Source: Agrobacterium rubi TR3 = NBRC 13261 (GTDB lineage: Bacteria > Pseudomonadota > Alphaproteobacteria > Rhizobiales > Rhizobiaceae). From it: a stretch of DNA of 64,000 nucleotides. The notes beneath the pieces are model-generated. The model had not been told where the DNA came from. It saw only the letters and a list, made by a program, of their open reading frames with translations, and made no database searches. Shown in pieces: positions 1 to 7,491 of the stretch; position 1 is the first letter of the stretch; every line of letters begins with the position of its first letter. The stretch is from positions 496,001 through 560,000 of the forward strand of contig NZ_BBJU01000007.1 in NCBI RefSeq assembly GCF_000739935.1, in the 5' to 3' direction. Position numbers and translations under genes: made by a program.

Positions 1-38
1 CTGATTTGCCCAAACAATCTCAAACCCTCGTAACCAAG

Positions 39-57
39 GGCACGCAGCAAGCGTGCC
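39..57 (+). other. Hairpin ahead of the first binding-protein gene
   Basis: A perfect 7-bp inverted repeat (GGCACGC, 5-nt loop AGCAA, GCGTGCC) ends 26 bp before the start codon of the binding-protein gene. It is too close to the ribosome site to be a terminator of a well-expressed downstream gene, so it is more likely an mRNA-stabilising or processing structure. What lies upstream is outside the window. Confidence 0.45.
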
Positions 58-83
58 GACATATTCCATCCGGGAGGAAGCCG

Positions 84-1148
84 ATGAAGACCTTTTTGAA
101 GACGACCCTTGCTGCCGGGCTTGCCGCCAGCTTCCTGTTCAGCGCAGCTTTCGCGCAGGAACTCGCGCCGCTCAATTCCGACACCGAAAAGGACCGCATG
201 GACTGGTCGCAGCTTGAAGCCAAGCTTGGCCCGTTCCCGAAACTGCCTGAAGGCACAAAGGCCGGTGCTGTTTCCAAGACGCTGACCAATGAATATTGGC
301 GCTCCCTGGGTCTCGGATATGAAGCGCTCGGCAAAAAGGTCAACGTTCCCGTTGCTTACCAGGCCGCCCAGAGCGAGGGTGACCAGTTGGGCCAGCTGAC
401 CATTGCCGAAGGCATGATCACGCAGGGCTATAATGTCCTGCTCGTGTCTCCGCAGACGGATGCCAACTTGCAGCCGGTGATCGAGCAGGCAAAGGCCGCC
501 AGTATTCCTGTCGTCAACGTCAATGATGCGGTCATCCCGCAGGCCGAGCATTATGTCGGTAACGTTCAGCGCGACAACGGCGTGCGTGTTGCCAAGTGGT
601 TCATCCAGAACCGCCCTGAAGGCGGCAAGGTGGCCATCGTTGAAGGACAGGCCGGTGTGTACGCCGCTGTCCAGCGCACCGATGGCTTCAAGTCGACCAT
701 CAGCGAAGGTGGCAAGTTTCAGGTCGTCGCCAGCGTTCCCGGCAACTGGGATCGCCAGACGTCTTATGATGCCGCGACCAACATTCTCAACCAGCACCCT
801 GACCTGATTGGTTTCTACGCCAACAATGACGGCATGGCGCTCGGTATTGTCGAAGCGGTCAAGGCTGCCGGTCTTGCAGGCAAGGTCGCAGTCTTCGGCA
901 CGGATGGCATTTCCGATGCCTATGCGTCGATCAAGGCTGGCGAACTCACCGGCACCGTGGACAGCTTCCCGGTTCTGACGGGCGAGGTCGCGCTGGAAAC
1001 CGCGCTGCGTCTCGTTGCGGGTCAGAAGTTGCCGCGCGTTGTTGCGACGCCACAGGCGCTGATCACCGCTGACAATCTCAGCCGCTATCAGGGCGAGGGC
1101 GTCGATGTGCGCGCCGTGCTGATGGAAGATGCCAAGACGGCCAAGTAA
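84..1148 (+). CDS. Sugar ABC transporter periplasmic substrate-binding protein (RbsB-like)
   Basis: This 354-aa protein is the periplasmic binding component of a ribose/xylose-type (CUT2) importer. The ATG at 84 is preferred over the upstream ATG at 6 because GGGAGGAAG lies just upstream and the protein then opens with a classical signal peptide (MKTFLKTTL, hydrophobic core, cleavage near AFA|QE). The body is a type I periplasmic-binding fold (Peripla_BP_4): it has a VAIVEGQAG segment, a YANNDGMALG segment and a VFGTDGISDAY segment typical of the family. The double ATPase gene follows after a 58-bp spacer containing a hairpin. The sugar cannot be named from the sequence; the RpiR regulator and PfkB kinase downstream suggest a pentose or a related sugar. 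Confidence 0.9.
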   Translation: MKTFLKTTLAAGLAASFLFSAAFAQELAPLNSDTEKDRMDWSQLEAKLGPFPKLPEGTKAGAVSKTLTNEYWRSLGLGYEALGKKVNVPVAYQAAQSEGDQLGQLTIAEGMITQGYNVLLVSPQTDANLQPVIEQAKAASIPVVNVNDAVIPQAEHYVGNVQRDNGVRVAKWFIQNRPEGGKVAIVEGQAGVYAAVQRTDGFKSTISEGGKFQVVASVPGNWDRQTSYDAATNILNQHPDLIGFYANNDGMALGIVEAVKAAGLAGKVAVFGTDGISDAYASIKAGELTGTVDSFPVLTGEVALETALRLVAGQKLPRVVATPQALITADNLSRYQGEGVDVRAVLMEDAKTAK

Positions 1149-1154
1149 CAAGCG

Positions 1155-1196
1155 CTCAGGGGAGGCGGGTTTCGCCCGCATCCTCATCAGCCTGAG
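1155..1196 (+). other. Intercistronic hairpin between binding protein and ATPase
   Basis: CTCAGG (1155-1160) pairs with CCTGAG (1191-1196), enclosing an inner stem GCGGG/CCCGC (1165-1169 and 1175-1179). No U-run follows, and the structure sits between the binding-protein stop and the ATPase start. This suits 3'-end protection of the binding-protein message or partial attenuation rather than full termination. Confidence 0.5.
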
Positions 1197-1206
1197 AGGT
1201 GAAACG

Positions 1207-2733
1207 ATGACGCCGCGACTGAGATTCGAGACGATTTCCAAGAGTTTTCCCGGCGTCAATGCGCTGACGGATGTCTCCTTTGACGTGGCTCCCGGTGAAA
1301 TCCACGGACTTCTCGGCGAAAACGGTGCTGGTAAGTCCACCCTTTTGCGCATTCTATCAGGCGTGTTTCGCCCGACATCCGGCACCGTCTTCGTGGATGG
1401 TGAGGGCGTCGCCTTCAAGAAGCCGATGGATGCGCGTGCCGCCGGTATCGCGATGATCCATCAGGAGCTTCAGCAGGTGCCGCACTTAAGCGTCGCCCAG
1501 AATATGTTTCTCGGACATTCTCTGACGCATATGGGCGGCATGTTCGTCTCTCGCCGCGAACAGGAAGCCCGCGCCGCCGAAGCACTTGCTATGATCGACA
1601 AGAGCATCGACCCATCGGCACCGATTTCGTCGCTCAAGGTCGCGCAGCGCCAGATCGTCGAGATCGGCCGCGCGCTTCTCGACAAGGCGAAGGTCATCGC
1701 CATGGACGAGCCGACATCGAGCCTGACACCCAGCGAGTTCGATCGTCTGGCTGAAGTCATTGCCAGCCTGTCACAAAGTGGCGTGTCCATTATCTACGTG
1801 TCGCACAAGATGGATGAGGTGTTCCGCATCTGCCAACGCTCCAGCATCATGCGCGACGGCAAGCTGGTGGACATCGTGGACCTTGCCAAGGTCTCGGAAA
1901 CCGACGTGATCGCCAAGATGGTCGGTCGCGAATTGATGCAGGAAGAGCATAATTCCTTCGTTACCAATACCGTGAAACTCGAAGCCAGAAACCTGTCTTC
2001 GGCCACCAGAATTCGCGATGTGTCCTTTACCCTGCACAGGGGCGAAGTGCTCGGCATTGCAGGGCTCGTCGGCTCAGGCCGCACGGAACTCTTGCGCCTG
2101 CTGGCGGGTGTCGATCGCTTAAGCGCTGGATCTATCAGCATCGACGGCAAGGCGCAGAGCTTCTCCAATCCCCGTGATGCGATTGCCGCCGGCATCGGTC
2201 TCGTCCCGGAAGAGCGCAAGCGTGAGGGCATCATCCCCCTGCGCCCCGTCGCCACCAACATGGCTTTGGCGTCGCTTGGCAGCTTTTCATCCGGCGGCAT
2301 GATCAACAATTCCAAGCTACGCGCCACCGCGCAGGATTTGTTGAAGCGCGTCAATCTGCGGCCCTTCCAGCTGGATCGCCCGATCCGCCTGTTCAGCGGC
2401 GGCAACCAGCAGAAGGCGATTATCGCGCGCTGGCTGGCAGCGAAATCGCAAATTCTGCTGTTCGATGAGCCAACACGCGGCATCGATGTCGGGGCCAAGT
2501 CGGAAATCTATCACCTGATCGAAGACCTCGCCCGTGAGGGCCATTCCATCATCGTCGTATCCTCCGAACTGCCGGAGGTTATCCGCCTGTCGGATCGCGT
2601 GCTGGTCATGCGCGAAGGGCGAATTGCCGCGACCATAGACCGTGATCAACTGAGCGAAAGCGCGATTGTCGCGCATGCCATTCCAGGGGCGAATGCCGAT
2701 GCGGATGACGCGCGCATTGCGCGACCCGTGTGA
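1207..2733 (+). CDS. Sugar ABC transporter ATP-binding protein, double-domain (RbsA-like)
   Basis: The 508-aa protein carries two ABC ATPase domains in one chain, as is usual for CUT2 sugar importers. Domain 1 has an intact Walker A (GENGAGKST, about residue 37) and Walker B ending in MDEPTSSLT. Domain 2 has the degenerate P-loop of this family (GLVGSGRTE, without the lysine), the signature SGGNQQK and the Walker B LFDEPTRGID. The ATG at 1207 follows GAGAGGTG and gives the normal N-terminus; an in-frame ATG at 1129 lies inside the previous gene. It energises import by the permease at 2750-3727. Confidence 0.92.
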   Translation: MTPRLRFETISKSFPGVNALTDVSFDVAPGEIHGLLGENGAGKSTLLRILSGVFRPTSGTVFVDGEGVAFKKPMDARAAGIAMIHQELQQVPHLSVAQNMFLGHSLTHMGGMFVSRREQEARAAEALAMIDKSIDPSAPISSLKVAQRQIVEIGRALLDKAKVIAMDEPTSSLTPSEFDRLAEVIASLSQSGVSIIYVSHKMDEVFRICQRSSIMRDGKLVDIVDLAKVSETDVIAKMVGRELMQEEHNSFVTNTVKLEARNLSSATRIRDVSFTLHRGEVLGIAGLVGSGRTELLRLLAGVDRLSAGSISIDGKAQSFSNPRDAIAAGIGLVPEERKREGIIPLRPVATNMALASLGSFSSGGMINNSKLRATAQDLLKRVNLRPFQLDRPIRLFSGGNQQKAIIARWLAAKSQILLFDEPTRGIDVGAKSEIYHLIEDLAREGHSIIVVSSELPEVIRLSDRVLVMREGRIAATIDRDQLSESAIVAHAIPGANADADDARIARPV

Positions 2734-2749
2734 ACTTACAGGACAACCC

Positions 2750-3727
2750 ATGACCAGCAATTCTAACGCCACGCCCAAGTCCGCTCCGGCTTTCCGCCGC
2801 TTCTCGTTTTCGCTGCGCGATGCCGGAACGCTGATCGGTCTCATCGTCATCATGGCCGTGTTTGCCGCATTGGTTCCGGGCTTCATTTCCGAGCGAAACC
2901 TCGTCAACATCCTCCAGCAGTCCAGCATCAATGCGTGCCTGGCGCTTGGCATGACACTCGTCATCATATCGGGCGGCATCGATCTGTCCGTTGGCCCGAC
3001 GGCTGCGATCTCCGCGGTCGTCACCGCCAGCCTGCTCGTCGCTGGCACCCCCATTCCGCTCGCCATCCTTGCGGGTCTCGGCGTTGGCGTTCTCTGCGGC
3101 CTCATCAATGGCGGCCTCGTTGCCTATGTCGGCCTGCAACCGTTCATCGTGACACTCGGCACGCTTAGCACCTACCGCGCCATCGCGCTGATCTATACCG
3201 GTGGCAATCCTGTTCTCGGCATTCCCGCCGGTTTCCGATCCTTGTTCAACGGCAATCTCTTCGGCATTCCGACGCCGGTGCTTATCGTCGCCGTCGTTGC
3301 TATCGCCGCATGGATCCTGCTCAAGAAGACGCCGATTGGCGAATACTTGATGGCTGTTGGTGGCAATGAGGAAGCCGCTTATGTTGCAGGCGTTCCGATT
3401 GCCCGCACCAAGATCACCGCCTATGTCATTTCAGGCGGTCTGGCTGCACTTGCTTCGCTCATCCTTATCGGTCGCCTTGGTGCAGCCGAACCGATCCTCG
3501 GCAACCTCTGGGAACTCGACGCCATCGCGGCAGCAGCCATTGGCGGCGCATCTTTGATGGGCGGCAAGGGCAGCATTCTCGGGACTATTCTCGGCGCCAT
3601 CATCTTGGGTGCAATGCGCAATGGTTTGACGTTGATGAATGTTCAGGCCTTCTATCAACTGCTCGCCACTGGCCTTATAATCCTCGTCGCCATGATGATT
3701 GATCGTGCGACAAGGGGAAGAGAATGA
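2750..3727 (+). CDS. Sugar ABC transporter permease (RbsC-like)
   Basis: This 325-aa integral membrane protein belongs to the BPD_transp_2 (RbsC/XylH) family. It has about eight to ten hydrophobic segments, the family signature GGIDLSVGP near residue 80 and the cytoplasmic loop GGNEEAAYVAGVP that contacts the ATPase. The start at 2750 lies 16 bp after the ATPase stop. Its stop codon overlaps the start of the RpiR gene (ATGA), so the two are probably translationally coupled. Confidence 0.92.
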   Translation: MTSNSNATPKSAPAFRRFSFSLRDAGTLIGLIVIMAVFAALVPGFISERNLVNILQQSSINACLALGMTLVIISGGIDLSVGPTAAISAVVTASLLVAGTPIPLAILAGLGVGVLCGLINGGLVAYVGLQPFIVTLGTLSTYRAIALIYTGGNPVLGIPAGFRSLFNGNLFGIPTPVLIVAVVAIAAWILLKKTPIGEYLMAVGGNEEAAYVAGVPIARTKITAYVISGGLAALASLILIGRLGAAEPILGNLWELDAIAAAAIGGASLMGGKGSILGTILGAIILGAMRNGLTLMNVQAFYQLLATGLIILVAMMIDRATRGRE

Positions 3728-4599
3728 ACTCGGAAAGCTTCGACACAAAGGCCGTCGGCCCGCGCATTCGCATGATGATGCCCTTGCTGACGCCTCTCGA
3801 AGCAAAGGTCGTGGATACCGTGTTCGCCATGCGGGATTTCAGCGACGAGACGTCGCTGAAACAGATCGCAGACGATGCGGGTGTGTCCGAGGCCATGGTT
3901 GTCAAAATCACCAAGAAGCTCGGCTTTTCCGGCTACCGCGATTTCCGAACCGCCGTCAGCCAATATAATCGCCAGCCGACAGCGGAAATGCACCAGGAAC
4001 TCTCGGTGGATGACACGTCGCAAGAGATCGTCCAGAAGGTTTTTCGCACATCGATCAATGCCTTGGAGGAAACGCTTTCCATTCTGGATATGGAAGCCTT
4101 CGACAAGGCAGCCGATCTCATTCACAATGCAAAACACCGGGATTTTTACGGTGTCGGCGGTTCGGCCCAGATCGCAAGGGATGTGTCACACAAATTCCTG
4201 CGCATCGGCGTGCGCGCCAGTGTGTTCGATGATGTGCACATGATGCTGATGTCGGCGGCTCTGTTGTCCGAAGGCGATATCGCCATCGGCTTTTCCCATT
4301 CTGGCAACACCACCGCCATCATCGAGGGGCTTCAACTCGCCAAGCGCAACGGCGCACGGACGATTGCGGTCACCAACTACAACTCGTCTGCATTGGCACA
4401 GGCCGCCGATGTCGTGCTCTGTTCGACCGCGCAGGGCTCGCCTTTGATGGGAGAAAACGCTGCTGCCCGCATCGCTCAACTGAATATTCTCGACGCCGTC
4501 TTCATGGCGGTCGCGCAGCGCGACTACGAAGCGGCTGAACGCAATCTTGATCGCACCATGGCCGCCGTCAAATCCAAACGGAAAGATAGACTTTCATGA
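3724..4599 (+). CDS. MurR/RpiR-family transcriptional regulator with SIS domain
   Basis: The 291-aa protein combines an N-terminal RpiR helix-turn-helix (about residues 10-85; ADDAGVSEAMVVKITKKLG is the recognition region) with a C-terminal SIS sugar-phosphate-binding domain (about 125-255; GVGGSAQIA and FSHSGNT motifs). SIS domains of this family sense phosphosugars, so the effector is probably the product of the kinase encoded next. Both flanking junctions are 4-bp ATGA overlaps, placing it firmly inside the transport–kinase operon. Whether it represses or activates cannot be read here, because the operon promoter lies upstream of the window. Confidence 0.9.
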   Translation: MNSESFDTKAVGPRIRMMMPLLTPLEAKVVDTVFAMRDFSDETSLKQIADDAGVSEAMVVKITKKLGFSGYRDFRTAVSQYNRQPTAEMHQELSVDDTSQEIVQKVFRTSINALEETLSILDMEAFDKAADLIHNAKHRDFYGVGGSAQIARDVSHKFLRIGVRASVFDDVHMMLMSAALLSEGDIAIGFSHSGNTTAIIEGLQLAKRNGARTIAVTNYNSSALAQAADVVLCSTAQGSPLMGENAAARIAQLNILDAVFMAVAQRDYEAAERNLDRTMAAVKSKRKDRLS

Positions 4600-5483
4600 C
4601 ATCCTCTGCCCACGTGACCGTTTTTGGCAGCCTGCATTACGATATTGCCGTCATGGGTCCATCGCGCCCACGCAAGGGCGAGACGGTAACAGGCACGTCG
4701 TGGCACCCCAAAAGCGGTGGCAAAGGCGGAAATCAGGCGGTTTCGGCAGCACGTGCTGGCATGGCGACCTCGATGATCGGGGCGGTTGCCGATGATGACT
4801 TCGGACGCTTTCTGCTCGCCAATTTGGACCGCAAAGGTGTCGATCACACCTTCGTCCGGCGCGATGCCTCACAATCCACCGGCATGAGCGTGGCGATCTT
4901 TGATGGCGAGGGCGACTATGGTGCCGTCATCGTATCCGGTAGCAATCTCACCCTTGGCGAAGCCGATGTTGCCGCTGCTCGTGATCTCCTGTCGAAAACG
5001 ACGCTGCTCGTTTTGCAAAACGAAATCCCGGATGCGGCCAACGTCATCGGCGCAAAAGCGGTCAAGCAGTCCGGTGGCCGGGTCCTGATCAACGCGGCCC
5101 CGGCAAGAGCGCTGTCGAACGATCTTCAGCCGCTCATCGATATCCTCGTCGTCAACGCCATCGAAGCTGAAATGCTGGCGAATACGCCCGTGGTAGAAAC
5201 GCTCGATGGTGCCTTGGCGGCTGCAAAAATACTGGCGCAAACCTATCCTGAGGTCGTGGTCACAGCTGGAGGGGCAGGGGTTGCCTATGCGAGTCGCGAT
5301 GGTGCAGAGACCGTGATTCCAGCCATCAAAGTCAACGTCGAAAGCACTCACGGTGCCGGAGACGAATTCATTGGCGTGCTCGCAGCGGAGCTCGCCTCCG
5401 GCCGCTCGATCGTGGATGCCTTGCGTCAGGCAAACCGCGCAGCCGCGGTGTTGGTCAGCACGCCCGAGCAGGATCGGCTTTAG
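4596..5483 (+). CDS. PfkB-family carbohydrate kinase (ribokinase-like)
   Basis: This 295-aa cytoplasmic kinase is predicted to phosphorylate the sugar brought in by the preceding transporter. It shows the N-terminal PfkB pattern (GGKGGNQAVSAARAG at about 41-55) and the C-terminal catalytic GAGD motif at 253-256, with Asp256 as the presumed base. The residue after GAGD is Glu (GAGDEF) where ribokinases usually have Ala, Ser or Thr, so the substrate may differ from ribose. It is the last gene of the operon and is coupled to the regulator by an ATGA overlap. Transketolase and 6-phosphogluconate dehydrogenase nearby fit entry of the product into the pentose-phosphate pathway. Confidence 0.88.
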   Translation: MTSSAHVTVFGSLHYDIAVMGPSRPRKGETVTGTSWHPKSGGKGGNQAVSAARAGMATSMIGAVADDDFGRFLLANLDRKGVDHTFVRRDASQSTGMSVAIFDGEGDYGAVIVSGSNLTLGEADVAAARDLLSKTTLLVLQNEIPDAANVIGAKAVKQSGGRVLINAAPARALSNDLQPLIDILVVNAIEAEMLANTPVVETLDGALAAAKILAQTYPEVVVTAGGAGVAYASRDGAETVIPAIKVNVESTHGAGDEFIGVLAAELASGRSIVDALRQANRAAAVLVSTPEQDRL

Positions 5484-5586
5484 GTCAGCCACCCCGCACG
5501 GCTTCGGCTGTGATATCACCTCGATCTGTCTGTTGCTAAGATGACGTGCTTTGGCTACTGAAAAGAGATCGTAGGGGATTGAACAT

Positions 5587-5907
5587 ATGTTGTCTTTGCA
5601 GTGTCGTATGGCGCGCAGTGCTGTCGGTTGGGACGTGAACCAACTCGCCGATGCCGCGCATGTCCCGGCGCAAGCGATCACCCGGTTTGAAACGGGTGAT
5701 GATATCGATCAGCCGATGATTGACGCGTTGAAAGCCGCCCTCCAATCCGCAGGCGTTTCCTTCATCGACGACAACCAGACGTCGGCGGCTGGTGGTCCTG
5801 GTGTACGGCTTTTGAAGTCGCCCGCCGAATTCGACACCGACCAATCTCAAACAGTCCAATATCCGGAGCATCTTGCTCCCGACGCGCCGACAGGTGCAGG
5901 AGGCTGA
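5587..5907 (+). CDS. Small helix-turn-helix (XRE-like) protein
   Basis: This 106-aa protein begins with an XRE/Cro-type helix-turn-helix (about residues 5-60: an MARSAVGWDVNQLADAAHV helix pair followed by QAITRFETGDD). The rest is a low-complexity tail. Single-domain proteins of this shape with the ARxxxGW opening are common in rhizobia and are usually annotated only as HTH regulators. A 103-bp gap separates it from the kinase gene, and the following gene begins one base after its stop, so the two small genes are probably co-transcribed. Its target is unknown. Confidence 0.75.
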   Translation: MLSLQCRMARSAVGWDVNQLADAAHVPAQAITRFETGDDIDQPMIDALKAALQSAGVSFIDDNQTSAAGGPGVRLLKSPAEFDTDQSQTVQYPEHLAPDAPTGAGG

Positions 5908-5908
5908 C

Positions 5909-6169
5909 ATGTCCAAAAAACAGAAGCTGGAACATTCCGAATTCTCAGGTGAGTTCGAAGACGATGGCGTGACGGTGCTCGTCGATATTTTTCGACCGGC
6001 GGGCACGCAACAGGATTGGCACATGGAGGTCGTCAGCGAAGAAGACGACGTGACCACCTGGGAAGAACCGTTCGCAACCGACAAGGATGCTTGGGAAGAG
6101 TTCCTGGCCACCTGTGAGAAAGACGGCATCAGAAGTTTCCTCGACGGAGACGAACCGGTCGTGCATTAG
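5909..6169 (+). CDS. Small acidic hypothetical protein
   Basis: An 86-aa, strongly acidic protein. The ATG at 5909 is chosen because GCAGGAGG lies six bases upstream; an in-frame ATG at 5873 overlaps the preceding gene. It has no signal peptide, no membrane segment and no motif I recognise. Repeated Asp/Glu and several Trp residues (DWHMEV, TTWEE, DAWEEF) suggest a small folded cytosolic protein. I assign no function; its pairing with the HTH protein is the only clue. Confidence 0.7.
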   Translation: MSKKQKLEHSEFSGEFEDDGVTVLVDIFRPAGTQQDWHMEVVSEEDDVTTWEEPFATDKDAWEEFLATCEKDGIRSFLDGDEPVVH

Positions 6170-6198
6170 CGACCGGTTTTGCTGGGCGCTTCAGCCCC

Positions 6199-7233
6199 TC
6201 ACGTTGCTTTCGCGCCCGTATCAGACTTGGGCTTTTCGTGGTGACCGCCGAATGCAAAGCGCATGGCTGACAACAACTTGTCCGCATAAAGCGACTCGCC
6301 TTGTGAGCTGAACCGCTGGAATACGGCCGACGACAGGACTGGCGTCGGAACGCCGGTGTCGATTGCTGCCTTGAGTGTCCAGCGTCCCTCGCCGGAATCG
6401 GAAACGCGGCCACCATAGCCGGCCAGTTCAGGGTCTTGCTTCAGTGCGTCCGCTGTCAAATCCAGAAGCCATGAACTGATGACACTACCGTGCCTCCAGA
6501 CTTCCGAGACCGCAGCCATATCGATGTCGAACTGGTAATATTGCGGTGTTGGCAGCGGGCTGGTCTCCGCATCCACGTCACGTGTCTTCTTGCCGGCATT
6601 GGCGGCCTTGAGAATGTTCATCCCCTCCGCATAGGCGGCCATCATGCCGTATTCGATGCCGTTATGGACCATTTTTACGAAATGGCCTGCACCGGTGGGA
6701 CCGCAGTGGAGGTAGCCCAGTTGCGCCGTGTGCAACGCTTCGCTCGATGCCGCTGTATCCGGCGCGTTGCTGCCGGGAGCAAGGGTTGCAAAGATTGGGT
6801 CGAGACGACGTACTGCGTTATCCGGCCCGCCGATCATCAGGCAGTAACCGCGCTCCAGTCCCCATACGCCACCACTGGTGCCGACATCGACGTAATCGAT
6901 GCCTTTGGCGCGCAGTTGCTCGGCCTTGTCGACGTCATCATGATAATAGGAGTTGCCGCCATCGATGATGACATCCCCTGGCGCCATCAACGCCGCGAGC
7001 TTGTCGACATTCTGGCCGGTGATGGCAGCCGGTAGCATCAGCCAGGCGCAGGCGGGTTTCGTCAGTTTGGCCGCGAAATCCTCCATCGAGGTCGCGCCCG
7101 TCGCGCCCTCAGCCACGAGAGCGGCGACGCTTGCCGGGTTGATATCGAAAACGACACATTCATGGCCACCCTTCAACAGGCGGCGAACCATGTTCGCGCC
7201 CATTCTGCCCAGTCCCATCATTCCAATTTGCAT
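6199..7233 (-). CDS. gnd: 6-phosphogluconate dehydrogenase, decarboxylating (YqeC/GndA type)
   Basis: The 344-aa enzyme oxidatively decarboxylates 6-phosphogluconate to ribulose 5-phosphate. It opens with the Rossmann dinucleotide motif MMGLGRMGANM and carries the substrate-site segments DVGTSGGVWGLERG and GHFVKMVHNGIEYGMM typical of 6PGDHs. The length of about 340 aa matches the shorter, often NAD-preferring YqeC subgroup rather than the 470-aa classical enzyme. The ATG at 7233 has AAGGAAAATGAC in front, so the long N-terminal extension to 7377 is rejected. It is divergent from transketolase, with 258 bp of shared control region. Confidence 0.88.
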   Translation of the reverse strand: MQIGMMGLGRMGANMVRRLLKGGHECVVFDINPASVAALVAEGATGATSMEDFAAKLTKPACAWLMLPAAITGQNVDKLAALMAPGDVIIDGGNSYYHDDVDKAEQLRAKGIDYVDVGTSGGVWGLERGYCLMIGGPDNAVRRLDPIFATLAPGSNAPDTAASSEALHTAQLGYLHCGPTGAGHFVKMVHNGIEYGMMAAYAEGMNILKAANAGKKTRDVDAETSPLPTPQYYQFDIDMAAVSEVWRHGSVISSWLLDLTADALKQDPELAGYGGRVSDSGEGRWTLKAAIDTGVPTPVLSSAVFQRFSSQGESLYADKLLSAMRFAFGGHHEKPKSDTGAKAT

Positions 7234-7417
7234 GTCATTTTCCTTGAAGTCGTTATATCCGGTTTTTGAAGGTGTGCCGATGTCGCCAGGTGTTTGCCGC
7301 GACTGTTCAACCAACGTCATAGGCAATTGCGACATATCGATGGTATTTTCGGTGGCGGTGCGCGCAACGTCATTCATCAGATTTCCGCCAGTGAATGAAG
7401 ATAAACACGGCGGAGTG

Positions 7418-7438
7418 TTGGAACATCTGATGCTCCAA
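7418..7438. promoter_or_regulatory. Imperfect 21-bp palindrome in the gnd/tkt divergent region
   Basis: TTGGA-a-CATC-t-GATG-c-TCCAA forms a near-perfect dyad (9 of 10 arm positions pair) centred at 7428, 54 bp upstream of the transketolase start. The dyad and its place between two divergent pentose-phosphate genes suggest a regulator binding site, though an RNA hairpin in the tkt leader is also possible. Confidence 0.4.
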
Positions 7439-7491
7439 TTGCCTTATCCGACGTGGCGCCGCGAACGCGAGCATGCCCGAGGAGTTTTCCC